A stretch of 64,000 bases of DNA, taken from assembly GCA_011503125.2 (NCBI GenBank), contig WWBZ02000008.1, positions 1 to 64,000 on the forward strand, given 5' to 3'. The notes under the pieces were generated by a model, which was not told the origin of the DNA, did not search any database, and saw only the letters and a list, made by a program, of their open reading frames with translations. Shown here one piece after another: positions 1 to 11,700 of this stretch; position 1 is the stretch's first letter, and the number at the start of each line of letters is the position of its first letter. The stretch is from Botryosphaeria dothidea (taxonomy: Eukaryota > Ascomycota > Dothideomycetes > Botryosphaeriales > Botryosphaeriaceae). Made by a program: the position numbers and the translations under genes.

Positions 1-120
1 ACCCTAACCCTAACCCTAACCCTAACCCTAACCCTAACCCTAACCCTAACCCTAACCCTAACCCTAACCCTAACCCTAACCCTAACCCTAACCCTAACCC
101 TAACCCTAACCCTAACCCTA
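1..120. repeat. Telomere, (CCCTAA)x20
   Basis: Twenty uninterrupted 6-bp CCCTAA units, the C-rich strand of TTAGGG telomeres, begin at the first base. The array stops abruptly at 120 and joins a decayed LINE with no subtelomeric spacer. This fixes the left edge of the window as a chromosome end, or at least as the terminal assembled telomere tract. Confidence 0.99.
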
Positions 121-2982
121 CCGCCCTACTACTAATAAATATCGCTAAGAAGAATCGCCGTAAAAAGCGTAAAACCTCGGCCTTATTTCTTAATATAAAA
201 GAAGCCTTTAACTACGTCGTCTAAGAATAACTACTAGCTATAATAGTAAGAATAGGCCTACTAGTTAATCTACTCGTATAGGTTAGATCTTTTCTTAATC
301 TACGAGTACTAGACCTCGCCTTTAACGAAGAAAATAAGAATTTTAGTCGAATAGAGACTAGAATTTCTTAGGGAAGCCCGATCTCCCCTATACTATTTCT
401 TATATATATTTATAAGCTCTTTAAGATAAGTAAAATTATCTACTTATTCTATATAGACGATATTACTCTAGTAGCTAGTTCTTCTAGCTATAAACGTAAT
501 AAACGTCTATTAGAGGAAGAGGTAAAATAGCTCTATAAGCGGGGCTAAGAGAACGGGGTAGAATTCGATCTTTTAAAGACTAAACTTCTATACTTCTCTA
601 ATAATAAAGAGGCTAGCTAAACCTCTATTATTTTACTAGACGGTAATATAGATAGATAGATAGATAGATAAATTTAATTAAGCTAATTTAGCTTCCCGAA
701 GGATCTATATAGCTATAGCTATCTATAAGAGTATATATAGAAGAGGAAACCGTAGCTACTTTCTTAGGATAGCCCGGGTAAAAATCTTTCCTATCTATAA
801 TAGTAGTATCCGTAGATACTCTATTTAGTATAGTTTTTTTCTATATACCGGTAGCGGTATCTAAAGTAGGAAGAGTAGCTAAGAAGAAGAAACTATAGAG
901 AGAGGTAACTATAAATCTTAAGACTAAGCCGTAAGAAGTCCCGGCTTACCTATTTATAAGCGCTAGTAAAGCGCTCTTAAAATTTATTTTTAGAAGCGCC
1001 TAGCTAGCCCTTCTCCTTCTTATTACCGCTAAAAAGAACGCGGGTACGTATACTTTTAACGTAGGACGTATATACTACGAGTAGGTAAGCGGTCTAAGAT
1101 TCGAACTTAGAACCTATACTACTCTAGAAAGGCTAGGTTACCGTAGAAGTATACCCTATTAATATACTATCCCGCCTAGACGGTAATATAGTAGAACCTT
1201 AAAAACTCGTCCGTTAGCTAGGAATCTTCTTTAACTTAAAACTAACTTTTAAGAAGTACGTCTCTATAAGAGTTAGCTAAGCCCGTTTAGCCTTCTAACG
1301 CCTCTCTAGACTAGCTAATATCGAACGGAATTTATCTCTCTACGCGGTTAGATAGCTATATATAGTCTATATTACTAGCGTAGCCGATTATAGCTATTAA
1401 ATCTTCTAGAAAAATTAGGCATAGTTTAAACGCTAATATATACTACTCTAAAACCTTGCTCTACGGAAGATTCTAGGAGTTTTTAAAACTACTTCTATTA
1501 TTCCTTTAGAATTAGAGACGGTAATTCTATTCTTCGAGCTCCGTCTAGACGATATTCTAAAAAAGTATACGTTTAGAATAAGATAGCTCGAAAAGAAATA
1601 TCTAATCCGCTACGAAATAGAGAGAGAATCTAACCGAAACTTTAGTAGTATACCCCCTATATAGATAGAAAGAATAAGAGGAATATACTCTAAAATTCCT
1701 AAGGAGATAGAAGAGATAGACCTCTTTCTTTTTAAACTATAAAGCGGTAGCTCTTCTTATTCGGTTAGAATATCTATACTAGAGAAGGAAGCCGAATCGA
1801 AAGTATATAATAAGGCCGTTCTAGAAGCCCCGAATAGTTAAGTATCTATATATTCCGACGTCTTATAACTTCCTAACGGAAAAGGAATAGAAATAGAAAT
1901 AGAAATACTAGACCTTAGCTAATCTTAAGACTTAATATAATAAGAACTAGTTAGGAACTACGGTCCTAACTACCTCGTTTATAACGGCGAACTAGAAGAT
2001 ATTATAAATACCCTCGAATTTACTAGTAAACGTAGATATAAAAACCGAGAAATAAGAGTCTATACGGATAACTAAGCCGCACTCTTACGGCTATAAACTC
2101 TAGCTAATACTTCTAGCTAAGACTAATAAATCCGGGTAGTAAAAGTAGTAAAAATCCTATAGGATAAGGGGAATAAAATCTCTCTAGAATGGGTACCTAG
2201 ATATAAAGATATCCTTAGAAATAAAACTACGGATAAACTAGTAAAAGAAGCTACTAGACTATCTATATCGAGCTCGAAAAATAGCGTAGCCTTCTACGGA
2301 ATATAGCTAAAGAAAGAGCTTTATAAAGAGTAGGAAAAGAAGCTTAAAAACATCTTAGCCTCTATCTATAAAGAACTATATAGCTATTAAGTTAAACGGA
2401 AACTAAAAGCCCCTTTAAAAGAGCGAGAATTAGCCTCCGCCTTTTACTAACTAAAGATAGAACACGGATACTTTAGATTCTATCTCTTTAGATTTAAATA
2501 CGCCGAAATCGATAGGTACCTATATACGAACATAGTAAAATAAATATCTAGATATCTCTTACTAAAATACCTAAAATACTCCTACGAAAGAAGGAGTATA
2601 AAGAATATACTTAGAAGAGACTATCTAGACCTAAAGAAGCTTCTTACCTCGATAAAAGAAATATCTAGTACGCTAGATTTTCTAAAATAAATAAAGATAT
2701 CTATACGGAGATAGTATCTAGAAAATAGCTCGGCGAAGCTCTAAATAAACGTATACCTACCGTATTTTCTTTTACTTTTCTTATATCTATTTCTTCTTTA
2801 TTTTCTTTAGCTACTAGCCTATTTAGGCGATAGACGCTATACCGTTTACTATATCTAAATAGCCTACCTTTACTAAAAAGAGGTATTATTCTTCTATAGC
2901 TACGAGTTCTAGAAACTTCGTCTTTAATAGTTATAGGCTAAAAAAAGAACGTAAAACTAAATAAATAAATAAATAAATAAAT
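121..2982 (+). mobile_element. LINE-A1, 5'-truncated non-LTR retrotransposon, RIP-decayed
   Basis: A right-facing remnant of a LINE ORF2. Seen in order: reverse transcriptase block A (LNIKEAF, about 187-216), block B (GSPISPILF, 371-400), block C (YIDDITL, 448-470), then an RNase H domain (VYTDN near 2056-2090, with a downstream block ISLEWVP near 2180), and a 3' tail of AAAT repeats at 2958-2982. Trp and Gln positions read as stops, as CpA-type RIP predicts. The domain set (endonuclease in the second copy, RT, RNase H) fits the Tad/I group of fungal LINEs. Its 5' part (ORF1, endonuclease, start of RT) is missing because the telomere begins inside the RT. A SINE splits it at 651-1175. A second, nearly complete copy is LINE-A2 (17250-53700). 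Confidence 0.9.
651..1175 (-). mobile_element. SINE copy S1 (tRNA-derived, short form)
   Basis: This 525-bp insert in LINE-A1 is flanked by a perfect 15-bp target-site duplication, CTAGACGGTAATATA, at 636-650 and 1176-1190. Read leftward from 1175 it begins with a tRNA-like head containing a T-arm/B-box core AGTTCGAATCT and ends in a (TCTA)n tail at 651-670. Four more copies lie in the window (S2 to S5). S1 is about 85-90 bp shorter because it carries a single copy of an internal segment that the others have twice. Confidence 0.93.
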
Positions 2983-2989
2983 CTAAAAA

Positions 2990-4770
2990 CTACTACATCG
3001 GGCTATCGCTACCGCGGACTATAAAATCGTCTATTATCTTATTTATCTACTATAATCCGCTTCTACTAGGGCGTCTAATATTATCGTTACCGTTATCCCT
3101 ACTACTACTTCTACTACTCCTACTACTTTCTCCGCTCTTATACCCGCTATCTTCGAAATCGTACGGTCTTACGCTCGCGCTAAAATACTCGTTCTTCTCC
3201 GCCGGGGTTACTACCTCGAATACCTTTTAAATAACTATAAAATACGCTATCTTAATTAACGCTAATAAAATTAACCCGTACGTCTTCGGGCCTTTCTAAC
3301 TATTATCCGTCGGCTCGACTTCTAATACGGCGGCGGCGTATACTAACGCGCTCTCGTACTTACGCTCGACGAATCGTTAATTTAATAACTCGATATAAAA
3401 ATCTAAACACGCGCGTTAAATCGGGCTTAATTTTTATACTTCCTCGCCCTTCTCGCCCGCCTTACTATCTTTTCCGCTATCTTTCCCGCTATTTTCCCCG
3501 CTATCTTCTTCTTCTTCTTCTTCTTCTTCTTCTTTCTTCTTCTTTTTCTTCTCTTTCTTCTTCTTCTTCTTCTTCTCGTCTTCGCTATCTTCCCCGCCTT
3601 TAACCTCCCGTTCCGCCTCTTCGATTAATCTAACGAACGCGCTAAACTAGCTACGGGTAAACTTATACCCCGGGCTATTCTAATCGTACTCCCGCTACGT
3701 TCTAACGAAAAATATTAATATCTACTACTACGGCCGGACCCGATCCTTAATCGACTCTTCGTTTATATACGGCTATAACGGCTAGTACTACGTCTAATAC
3801 TTCTCCGTTCTAATCGCCTATATCCGTATTAATACGCCCGCCCGCTTCGCCACGCTCTCCTAACTAATACGGGCCACGTCCTCTATCGTCTACTACACGG
3901 CTATCTCGATCGGCTCGTTCGGATCGTCTTCTTTCTTCTCTTCGCGGCCGGCTTTCTATCGTTTTCTCTTCTTCTTTTTATTCTCTCCGCCGCCCGGCTT
4001 AACGATATACTATAATAAATCCTCGCGGTTCTTACCAACTAAATACTACTACTACTACGTCCGCTCTAACTATAAGTTCGCCTAATTTCTCTCTATATTC
4101 TAAATTACGGCGGCTATCTTATTCTCGGCCTACTTAAACCGGGCCTATATCTACTACTACGCCCGCGTCTACGTATCTCTATTACTATCGCTACTACCGC
4201 TATTACTATCTTTATCCGCTTCGTTCTCTTTCTATACCGGCTATCGTATCTTAAAATACCGCGATCCGTACTAGCTCGTAAAAAATCGCTAGTAATATAT
4301 CTACCTCGCTACTTCCTAGAATCGCCTCTCTATTCGCTCGCTCTTACTCTTATCTAATCCGCTCTTCTACCTATCTACCGACTACTAATACTTAATACGC
4401 TAATACTTCTTTATCGTTATCCGGCCCCGGTAAATATAATTATATCTATTAGGCTATAACTTATATATTAACCCGTCCGCGTATACCGGCAACTCCGGGA
4501 TCGGCCTATCGATATCTACGGGTACCTTAAACTCTCTAGAGAACCTAATTAATCCGGGGAACTATCTAATCTCGTCTACGATCGCCTCTACGTTCTTACC
4601 GCTAATATCGTAATATCTATTCTATAAATATTTCTATATCTAATCCGGCTATACGGCGTACTAGTATTCTTTATATACCGCGACCCGATACCCGCCTAAA
4701 TAATAAAAATACTCGGCTACTCGGGCGGCTATAATAACTTACGCTTATTATCTACTATCTACTACTTACT
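2990..4770 (-). pseudogene. OrsD-like C2H2 zinc-finger gene, decayed copy 1
   Basis: Read leftward from about 4770, one frame can be followed for about 590 codons if RIP stops are ignored. The N-terminal part holds a C..C-x(12)-H..HH-like block near 4606-4680, with Cys and His turned to Tyr as RIP predicts. It continues with a block reading IPELPVYADGLI and a second CxxC...H region (about 4370-4500). Further on are a K/E-rich low-complexity segment (the CTT tract) and a C-terminal block resembling the ACLDFYIELL and ALVCA-type segments of large fungal OrsD-domain proteins (Pfam PF12013). That family has no settled biochemical role; OrsD is named from the orsellinic acid cluster. No ATG survives. 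The 3' end is truncated by the LINE-A1 tail at 2982. The family call comes from motif recognition, not a search. Confidence 0.68.
3504..3577. repeat. CTT/AAG microsatellite
   Basis: An interrupted (CTT)n tract. On the minus strand it encodes the Lys/Glu-rich low-complexity segment of the decayed OrsD-like gene, so it is probably coding in origin and not a separate element. Confidence 0.85.
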
Positions 4771-5199
4771 ATTCGCTACTCGCTACTTTAATACTTTAAT
4801 ATAAAAAATATATCTTATTTTTTTTTTCTCTCCTAACCGGCTTATTCTTTCTATCTAACTACCCGCCTCTTATCGCCGCTAAACTATCTAACTCGTTCCG
4901 TACTACTATCGGCTATACGTTCGCTCGCTCTCTATCTACCCGGCGATTCTACCCGTTTACTACCGCTCCGCTCGGGCTACTTTTACCCTATTAAATCTAA
5001 CTTTAACTTATCCTAACTACGAAACTACGCTTAAATACGCGATCGGACGGGTATATCGCACGCGAAAATTCTTATCGCCCGACCGCGCTCTATAATATAT
5101 CTTAGTTTAACGCGAATCTAATATCTTTTTTCTAAATTAACCGTACTTAATCGACCGTACTCGTAACTCTAACTCTAAACTTAAATTTATATAGCCGGC

Positions 5200-5227
5200 T
5201 AAATCGACCCTTATAACGGTCGATTTA
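5200..5227. promoter_or_regulatory. Palindrome upstream of OrsD-like copy 1
   Basis: Ten-base arms TAAATCGACC (5200-5209) and GGTCGATTTA (5218-5227) flank an 8-base centre, about 430 bp upstream of the presumed start of copy 1. The homologous position of the second unit holds a perfect palindrome with a different sequence. A regulatory role is inference only. Confidence 0.45.
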
Positions 5228-5259
5228 TACTTTTTAGTTTAGGGCCCTCTATCTTCTAT

Positions 5260-6035
5260 TTTTACTATCGTCGCCGCCGCCCGGCTTTCTAACGGCCTAT
5301 AATAAATTCTCGCGGTTCTTATTAACTAAATACTACTACTACTACGTCCGCTTTAACTATAGATTCGTCTAATTTCTCTTAGCGTTCTAAATAATCGCGG
5401 CCGCTACCTTCTCGGCCTTTTTAATTCGTTTCTATATCTACTACTACGCCCGTATCTACGTATTTCTACTACTATCGTTACTACTACTATTACTACCTCC
5501 GCCGTTTTCGTCCGCTCTATTCTTCTTCTCTACCGGCTACTATACTTCGAAATATTACGATCCGTATCGGCTCGTAAAAAATTACTAATAATATACCCGC
5601 CTCGCTACTTCTTAAAACCGTCTCTTAATCCGCTATTTCTTACTCTTATTTAATCCGCTTCTTTTTCCGCTACTACTTACTAACTACTAGTACTTAACGC
5701 GCTAATATTTCTTTATCGCCTTCTTATCCCGGTAAATATATCTATATCTATTAGGCTATAACTCGCACGCTAATCCGTCCGCGTATATCGGTAGCTCCGG
5801 GATCGGTTTATCGACGCCTACGGGTACCTCGAACTTCCCGAGAAATCTAATTAATCTAAGAAACTATCTAACCTCGTCCGCGATCGCCTCCGCGTTCTTA
5901 CCGCCGATACCGTAATATCTACCTTATAAATACTTCTATATCTAATCCGGCTATACTATATATTAATATTCTCTATATACCGCGACCCGATACTTATCTA
6001 AATAATAAAAATACTTAGCTACTTAGGCGGCTATA
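5260..6035 (-). pseudogene. OrsD-like gene, decayed partial copy 2
   Basis: This is the 5' part of the same gene as copy 1, repeated in tandem. It keeps the first zinc-finger-like block (about 5880-5960) and the second CxxC region (about 5640-5800), then stops where the duplicated unit ends. The K/E tract and C-terminal part are absent, so it was truncated at duplication. Like copy 1 it has no start codon left and is full of RIP-type stops. Confidence 0.65.
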
Positions 6036-6499
6036 ATAATTTACGCTTATTATCTACTATCTATTACTTACTATTCGCTACTCGCTACTTTAATACTCTA
6101 ATATAAAAAATACGTCTTATTTTTTTTTCTCTCCTAACCGGCTTATTCTTTCTACGTAACTATCCGCTCCTTATCGCCGCTAAACTATCTAACTCGTTTC
6201 GTACTACTACTAGCTATACGTTCGCTCGCCCTCTACCTACCCGGCGATTCTACCCGTCTACTACCGCTCCGCTCGGGCTACTTTTACCCTATTAAATCTA
6301 ACTCTAACTTACTCTAACTACTAAATTATACTCGAACGCGCGATTAGACGAGTATATCGTACGTAAAAATTCTTATCGCCCGACCGCGCTCTATAATATA
6401 TCTTAGTTTAACGCGAATCCGACTTTTTTTTCTAAGTCTACCGTATCTAAGTCTACTATACCCGTAACTCTAACTCTAAACCTTAATTTATATAGGCTC

Positions 6500-6527
6500 T
6501 AAGTCTATTCTTATAAGAATAGACTTA
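6500..6527. promoter_or_regulatory. Perfect 28-bp palindrome upstream of OrsD-like copy 2
   Basis: A perfect inverted repeat with no spacer and half-site TAAGTCTATTCTTA. It is positionally equivalent to the palindrome at 5200-5227. Its right arm is also the start of a 24-bp tandem repeat. Function unknown. Confidence 0.5.
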
Positions 6528-6587
6528 ACTTTTTCGATTAGAATAGACTTAACTTTTTCGGTTAGAGTAGACTTAACTTTTTCGGTT
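6516..6587. repeat. Three tandem 24-bp repeats
   Basis: Units start at 6516, 6540 and 6564, each reading AGAATAGACTTAACTTTTTC plus four bases, with one or two differences. The first overlaps the right arm of the palindrome. The array lies just left of LINE-B1. Confidence 0.85.
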
Positions 6588-6680
6588 AGGCTACCTAGAA
6601 TCCGTCGAATCTACTAAAAAAAATACGGTTTCTATTTTTTATAGTAAGAAATATCTATCTTCTATATAAGCTCGTTAAAT

Positions 6681-8180
6681 ATAACTATACTAAAAAATCG
6701 ACTCTAAGCTACGGCGCCGGAAGAGGGCCCTAGGGACTCTTCTAGGCTTCGCGAGTCCTAAAATAATACTTAAGATAACTATAGCCGCGAAGTAGTTAAT
6801 ATAGAGAATATAGAAAGAGGCGAACAGCCTCCCCTAGTAACTACCTCTATTTAGCCCTAATATACCCCTAAGAAACCGTAGAGTATCTAGTATAGCGTAG
6901 AATACGTTAAGAGAGCCTTAAAAATAGTAGATACCCTCCTCTAAGCCCTATAAACATCCGCTAGCCTCCCTTTAGTCCTCTCTAGCTAGGTAAAAAATTT
7001 TCTCGATATTACTAAGATAATCTTCTAGGATTATATTATTATCTACTAGAAGGTAACTACTAAGAAGCTAGGCCTTAAGAATATCCTTAAAGAGGTCTAA
7101 TAGGTCTAAAAGATAGTTAACCGTATCTAGGCTACCTCTATATCTATACCTAATACTCGTAGCTAGGTATAAATTATAGCCTAAGTAGCCCCGAAGCTCC
7201 CTACCCCCCTAGCTACTACTAAACTTATCCTTTACTTCCTAGAGATAGTAAATAGATAAGAAATAGCTAAGCTCTTAAATAAGGCAATTATTAGAAAGAT
7301 CTAGGTAGGAAAAAGCTAGGCGTGTAAGAAAGTACTTACTACTAAGAAGCTCCCTAGTAGAGACGTTAGAATCTTTATACCAAATAAAGTAACTAGAATA
7401 GCCCTTCTCTAGAACTAGAAATAGACTATAGGACTAGAAAAAGAAGTTAGGCCTAACTAGCAGCTATACTTAGTACTAGTATATAACGTCCCTTAAGAAG
7501 GAATCGATACTATAGACCCCTAAGCTATCTAAACTATCTAGGAGTAGAACCTATTTCTATATCTAGGACTACGTATTAGTAAGCTAGCCTAGCTAAAGAG
7601 GAAGCTCCTAGAGGAAAAAACTTACTTAGCTATTATCCTTAGTACTATAAACCCTAAAACCGCTAACTAGATTATTAATAAGGGGCTTATTATTAACTTT
7701 ACTATCTATATAGCGTAGTACTATAACGTAGTCTTTATAGTAACCTAGTGTTTTAAGTACTAGACCTACGGTTATATTACTAACTATTATAAAAAGAAGG
7801 AAAAGTACGGATAGTATAGTAAGGTATATAATACTAGGGACTACCCTAAGAAAAGTATATAGTACGTAAACTACTCTTAAAGGTATATAGCCTAGAGTAA
7901 CTCCTACCTAGCACGTAGAGCCTACTATACTAAGGCCGCCTAGGCCCGCCTAGTAGTACTAGAAAGATACCGGGAAGGACCCCTAATAACTAAAATATAG
8001 CCTTAAACTAACTAGTTAACCGTTAGACTAAGAAAGAGAATTAGGGAGGAGGAGCCGGTTAAGAGGAGACTAGGCAGGCTAAGAGACTTAAGCCGCCCTC
8101 CGCCTCCTAACTAAATAAGGTTTACTAGACTTAATAGCTTATAACACGCCTTAGAGGAGCCCGCGGGAACTTCCTCCTTA
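6681..8180 (+). pseudogene. LINE-B1 ORF1 (nucleic-acid-binding protein), decayed
   Basis: Colinear with the intact N-terminus preserved in LINE-B2 (16124-16471), but with ATG turned to ATA and Gln codons to stops. A CCHC zinc-knuckle remnant occurs near 7750-7790, consistent with an RNA-binding ORF1 protein of Tad-like elements. The boundary with ORF2 near 8180-8190 is approximate. Confidence 0.75.
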
Positions 8181-8189
8181 TAGTCTATA

Positions 8190-11100
8190 CTACTAGCCCC
8201 CTCGTAGCCGGACCTAGAGATAGAAGAAAGTTAATATTAGATATAGGCTCTCTCTCTATTATATAGTATAACGTCTATAAGAGTAAGGATAGGATAATAC
8301 TCCCGCTCTTTAAGGAAGTAGACCTAAAGATCTACTATATCCTAGCTATCTAGGAACCTTAGAGGAACCCGAGGGTTAAGATAATAGTAAGATATTCTAC
8401 CTACTATATAGTTTTTTCCTAGGAGAAAGTAGTAAGAACCTGCTTCTTTATAAGTAAGGCTATTAGCCCCGACTCCTAGTAAGCAATAGTCTATTTACTA
8501 GATCTTATTATACTTTCCCTTATTACTAGGATATATATAATCTATATCTATAACTACTATAATCCCCCGCTAGCCTCTTATACTAGTATAGCGCTAGAAA
8601 CCCTATCTCTTCTACCGGAAGTTCTTAGAAAACTAGGGAAGTATATTCTCCTAGGGGACTTTAACCTCTACTATCCTATCTAGGGAGGTATAACCTTCCT
8701 AATATACTATACCCTAGCGGATAACCTAATTAAGATAGCTACCGCAGCTAATCTTAACCTAGCCCTTCTAAGGGGCACTATTACTAGACGAGATAGTAGT
8801 AGCGAGAGTACTCTAGACCTTATCTTTATATTACGGTAGCTAGAGGAGAGAATCCTTAGCTATAGAGTTAGCTAGAAGCTCGAATTATCCTCTAACCACC
8901 TACCTATCCTTACTATACTTAATTTTTCTCCTACTCCCGTAGAACTACGCCCCCTAAGGCCCTAGTAGAAGAAAGCAGACTAGAAGAGAACTAATAATAT
9001 ACTCTAATTAAAGCTCGAATACCTTAAAGCAGCCCCTCTTAACACTAAAGTAGACCTAGATTACTTTACTATACTACTCTAGAAGGCTATCTAAAGAATA
9101 ATCTAGGAGACTATCCTAGTAGCGAGACCCTCGCCCTAGGCCTCTATATAATAGATAAAGGAGTATTCGGACCTAGTATACTAGGCTAGAGTAGCTAGAA
9201 GGAAGTAGACGGCTATAGGGAGGGAGAAGGACTAGGTAGTATACTAAACTATTGCTAATAGTAAGAAGAGGTAGATTAGAAGAGATAGAATAAAAGTATG
9301 GCGTAGAATAGTAGCTAAGATTACTTCGGACCTATCTATACTCTAGAAGCTCTTAAAGTAGGTAAGAATAAGGGCACTGGAACCTCTAGCCCTACCTTAG
9401 TTCCTACCCCTCTAGGGAGCAGATAAATAACTATATTACGATAACTAGTCCAAGGCAGAAATCCTTACTAACTAGTTCTTTCCACCTCCTAGGGCTACCG
9501 ACCTCTTAGATCTAGATAGGTGTATATACCTAGTACTAGTAGAGATTCTCCAAGACCTTACTAAAGAGCAGGTCCTCTATACTATTAAGAAGCTTCCCCT
9601 AGATAAGGCACTAGGCCTAGATAAGATTACTAATAGGTTCCTAAAGTAATGCGCTAAGACACTAAGCGGACCACTTACTAGGCTCTTCTAGGAATACCTC
9701 GTACTTATATACTACCCTAGGCAGTTTAAAAGCTCTATTACCGTAGTCCTAAGGAAACTATAGAGGGATAACTATACTAAAGCCAAATTATTTAGGCCGA
9801 TTACCCTACTTAATACGCTAGAGAAGCTACTTAAGAGGATTATAGTAGATAGAATCTCCTAGGCTACTAAAGTATACGGCCTACTCCCTAATATATAGAT
9901 AGAAGCTAGGAGAAATAGGTCCGTAGTAGTAGCTCTCGACCTACTTATAGAATAGATCTATACTATCTAGGTATAAGACCTAGGGCTAGTAGCTTTAGTC
10001 CTTAGCCTAGATATCTCGGAAGTATATAACCACGTATTTTATAGAAGGCTTCTCTATAATATAAGGATGGCAAAACTCCTAGAATAGGTAGAAAGATTTA
10101 CCCGATCCTTTCTATAGGACCGTACTACTTAGCTATCCTTCGGAGACTTTACTAGTCTACTAATCTAGACCTTAACTAGGATTCCCTAGGGATCCTTACT
10201 ATCGCCGATACTCTATCTATTCTTTGCTTCTAATCTACTTATATAGCTACGTAGGGGTAATACCTTCCCCCTTAGATTTATCGATAATACTAATATCCTA
10301 ACCTTTAGTAGATCTATAGAATAGAACTATAGGACACTAGAGAGAGCATATTAAATTTACGAGCACTAGGTAGCTACCTACGGGTCAGCTTTCTCGCCCG
10401 ATAAGTATTACCTTATTTATTTTATAAGGAAACTAAGGAGATTTAATATAGCAGTAGGGATCCGTATCCCTAGATTTACTAGATGCCTAGAGCCTATAAT
10501 TAAGATTCTAGGAGTCTACGTAGATAATAAGCTTAGATAGAGACCCTATATTAGGGAAACAGGAGCTAAGGCAATTAAATAGTATATATCTCTCTCTAGG
10601 CTCGCGGCGTCTATCTAGGGAGCCTTATTTACTAAAGCCCGTTATATCTATACGGCCGTAGTAAGGCTAGTTCTTACCTACGGCTATAGAGTATAGTATA
10701 CCCTAGAGGGAATCCTAGGATAGAGAAAAACAACTATCTAGCCACTAAAGAAGATCTAAAACTAGTGCCTACGTACTATCTTAGGGGCGTATAAGTTAAC
10801 TAGTATATAAACCTTAGAGTATAAGATAGGGATTCCCCTACTCTTACTACACCTAGACGAACTAGTACTAGCCTAGGCTATTAGAGCTAGGAATAGCCTA
10901 GTCGCGATAGTAGTAGAGGAAACTTGCTAGAGTATTAAATAGATAGCTTGGGCTACTCTAAGTACTAGAGGCGCTACTAGCCCTACTAGAAGAACCCTAC
11001 TTAGAAAAAAGGCAAACTTACTCCTTAACTACTACTCCTCTATCTACTAAAGTCTTCCGGAGCGAATAAAGCTACGTATAGTATATAGGAATAAGTAGAA

Positions 11101-11700
11101 GGAGAGATAGATAAAGTCTACTAGCTAGGGAAGATAAGATAAGCTAGTAGCCTAAAGTATATAGTAGAACCTAAAAATTAGATAAATCTATAGCGAACTA
11201 TCTAAGCTATAGAGTACACTCGCCACCCTACTACGTATAGAGTATATTAGACTAGAGGACTTCCTCTTAAGGCGTAAGGTACTAGGGTATCCTAGTTCTA
11301 CCTATCTATACGGCTAGTATAGATAAACCCTAAAGTATATCCTCCTCTTCTACCCCTACTTTTAATAGAGTAGGGTATAGATACTCTAAAGGGTAGGGAC
11401 TACGGACTACTACTCCCTCCTCTTAATAAAGAAGGGGATTAAAGTAGTAATAGACTAGTTCTTACGCCTAGGGCTACTTAAGCAATTTAGCCTAGTAAGG
11501 GAACTAATATAGGAAGATAACTAGGAAGAGGAACTAGGAGGATAACTAGGACTACTAGGACTACTAGGACCCGGACAACTACGAGAATAAGGACTAAAGA
11601 GATAGGTCTAGTAGGTAAATATAGGGCTACTATAGTAGCCGCTACTAGTAAGAAGGAAAAATAAGAACTAGTATAGAATAGTATGCCTAGAGAGAGAGGA
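8190..11700 (+). pseudogene. LINE-B1 ORF2 (endonuclease-reverse transcriptase), decayed
   Basis: The endonuclease block GDFN-L-YYPIW (8651-8690) is followed by RT blocks A (9998-10035), B (GSLLSPILYLF, about 10190-10225) and C (10277-10300). Trp and Gln positions are stops throughout. The enzyme would nick the target and prime reverse transcription from the element's own 3' end. This copy cannot encode it. The C-terminal extent is approximate. Confidence 0.8.

Larger units (their letters stand above)
3990..6540. repeat. Tandem direct duplication, unit about 1.26 kb
   Basis: About 3990-5240 and about 5276-6540 align along their length in the same orientation. Shared landmarks include the block around TACTACTACTACGTCCGC (about 4049 and 5337), the promoter-side block with ATTCGCTACTCGCTAC (about 4772 and 6074), and a palindrome at the right end of each unit. 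The unit spans the 5' half of the OrsD-like gene plus its upstream region. The copies differ by many transitions, as expected if RIP acted after duplication, and also by substitutions in non-RIP contexts. Confidence 0.85.

Noticed and set aside
3504..3577. CTT tract as a regulatory or structural element
   Set aside because: It is in frame with the decayed OrsD-like gene and encodes its Lys/Glu-rich segment, so a coding origin explains it.
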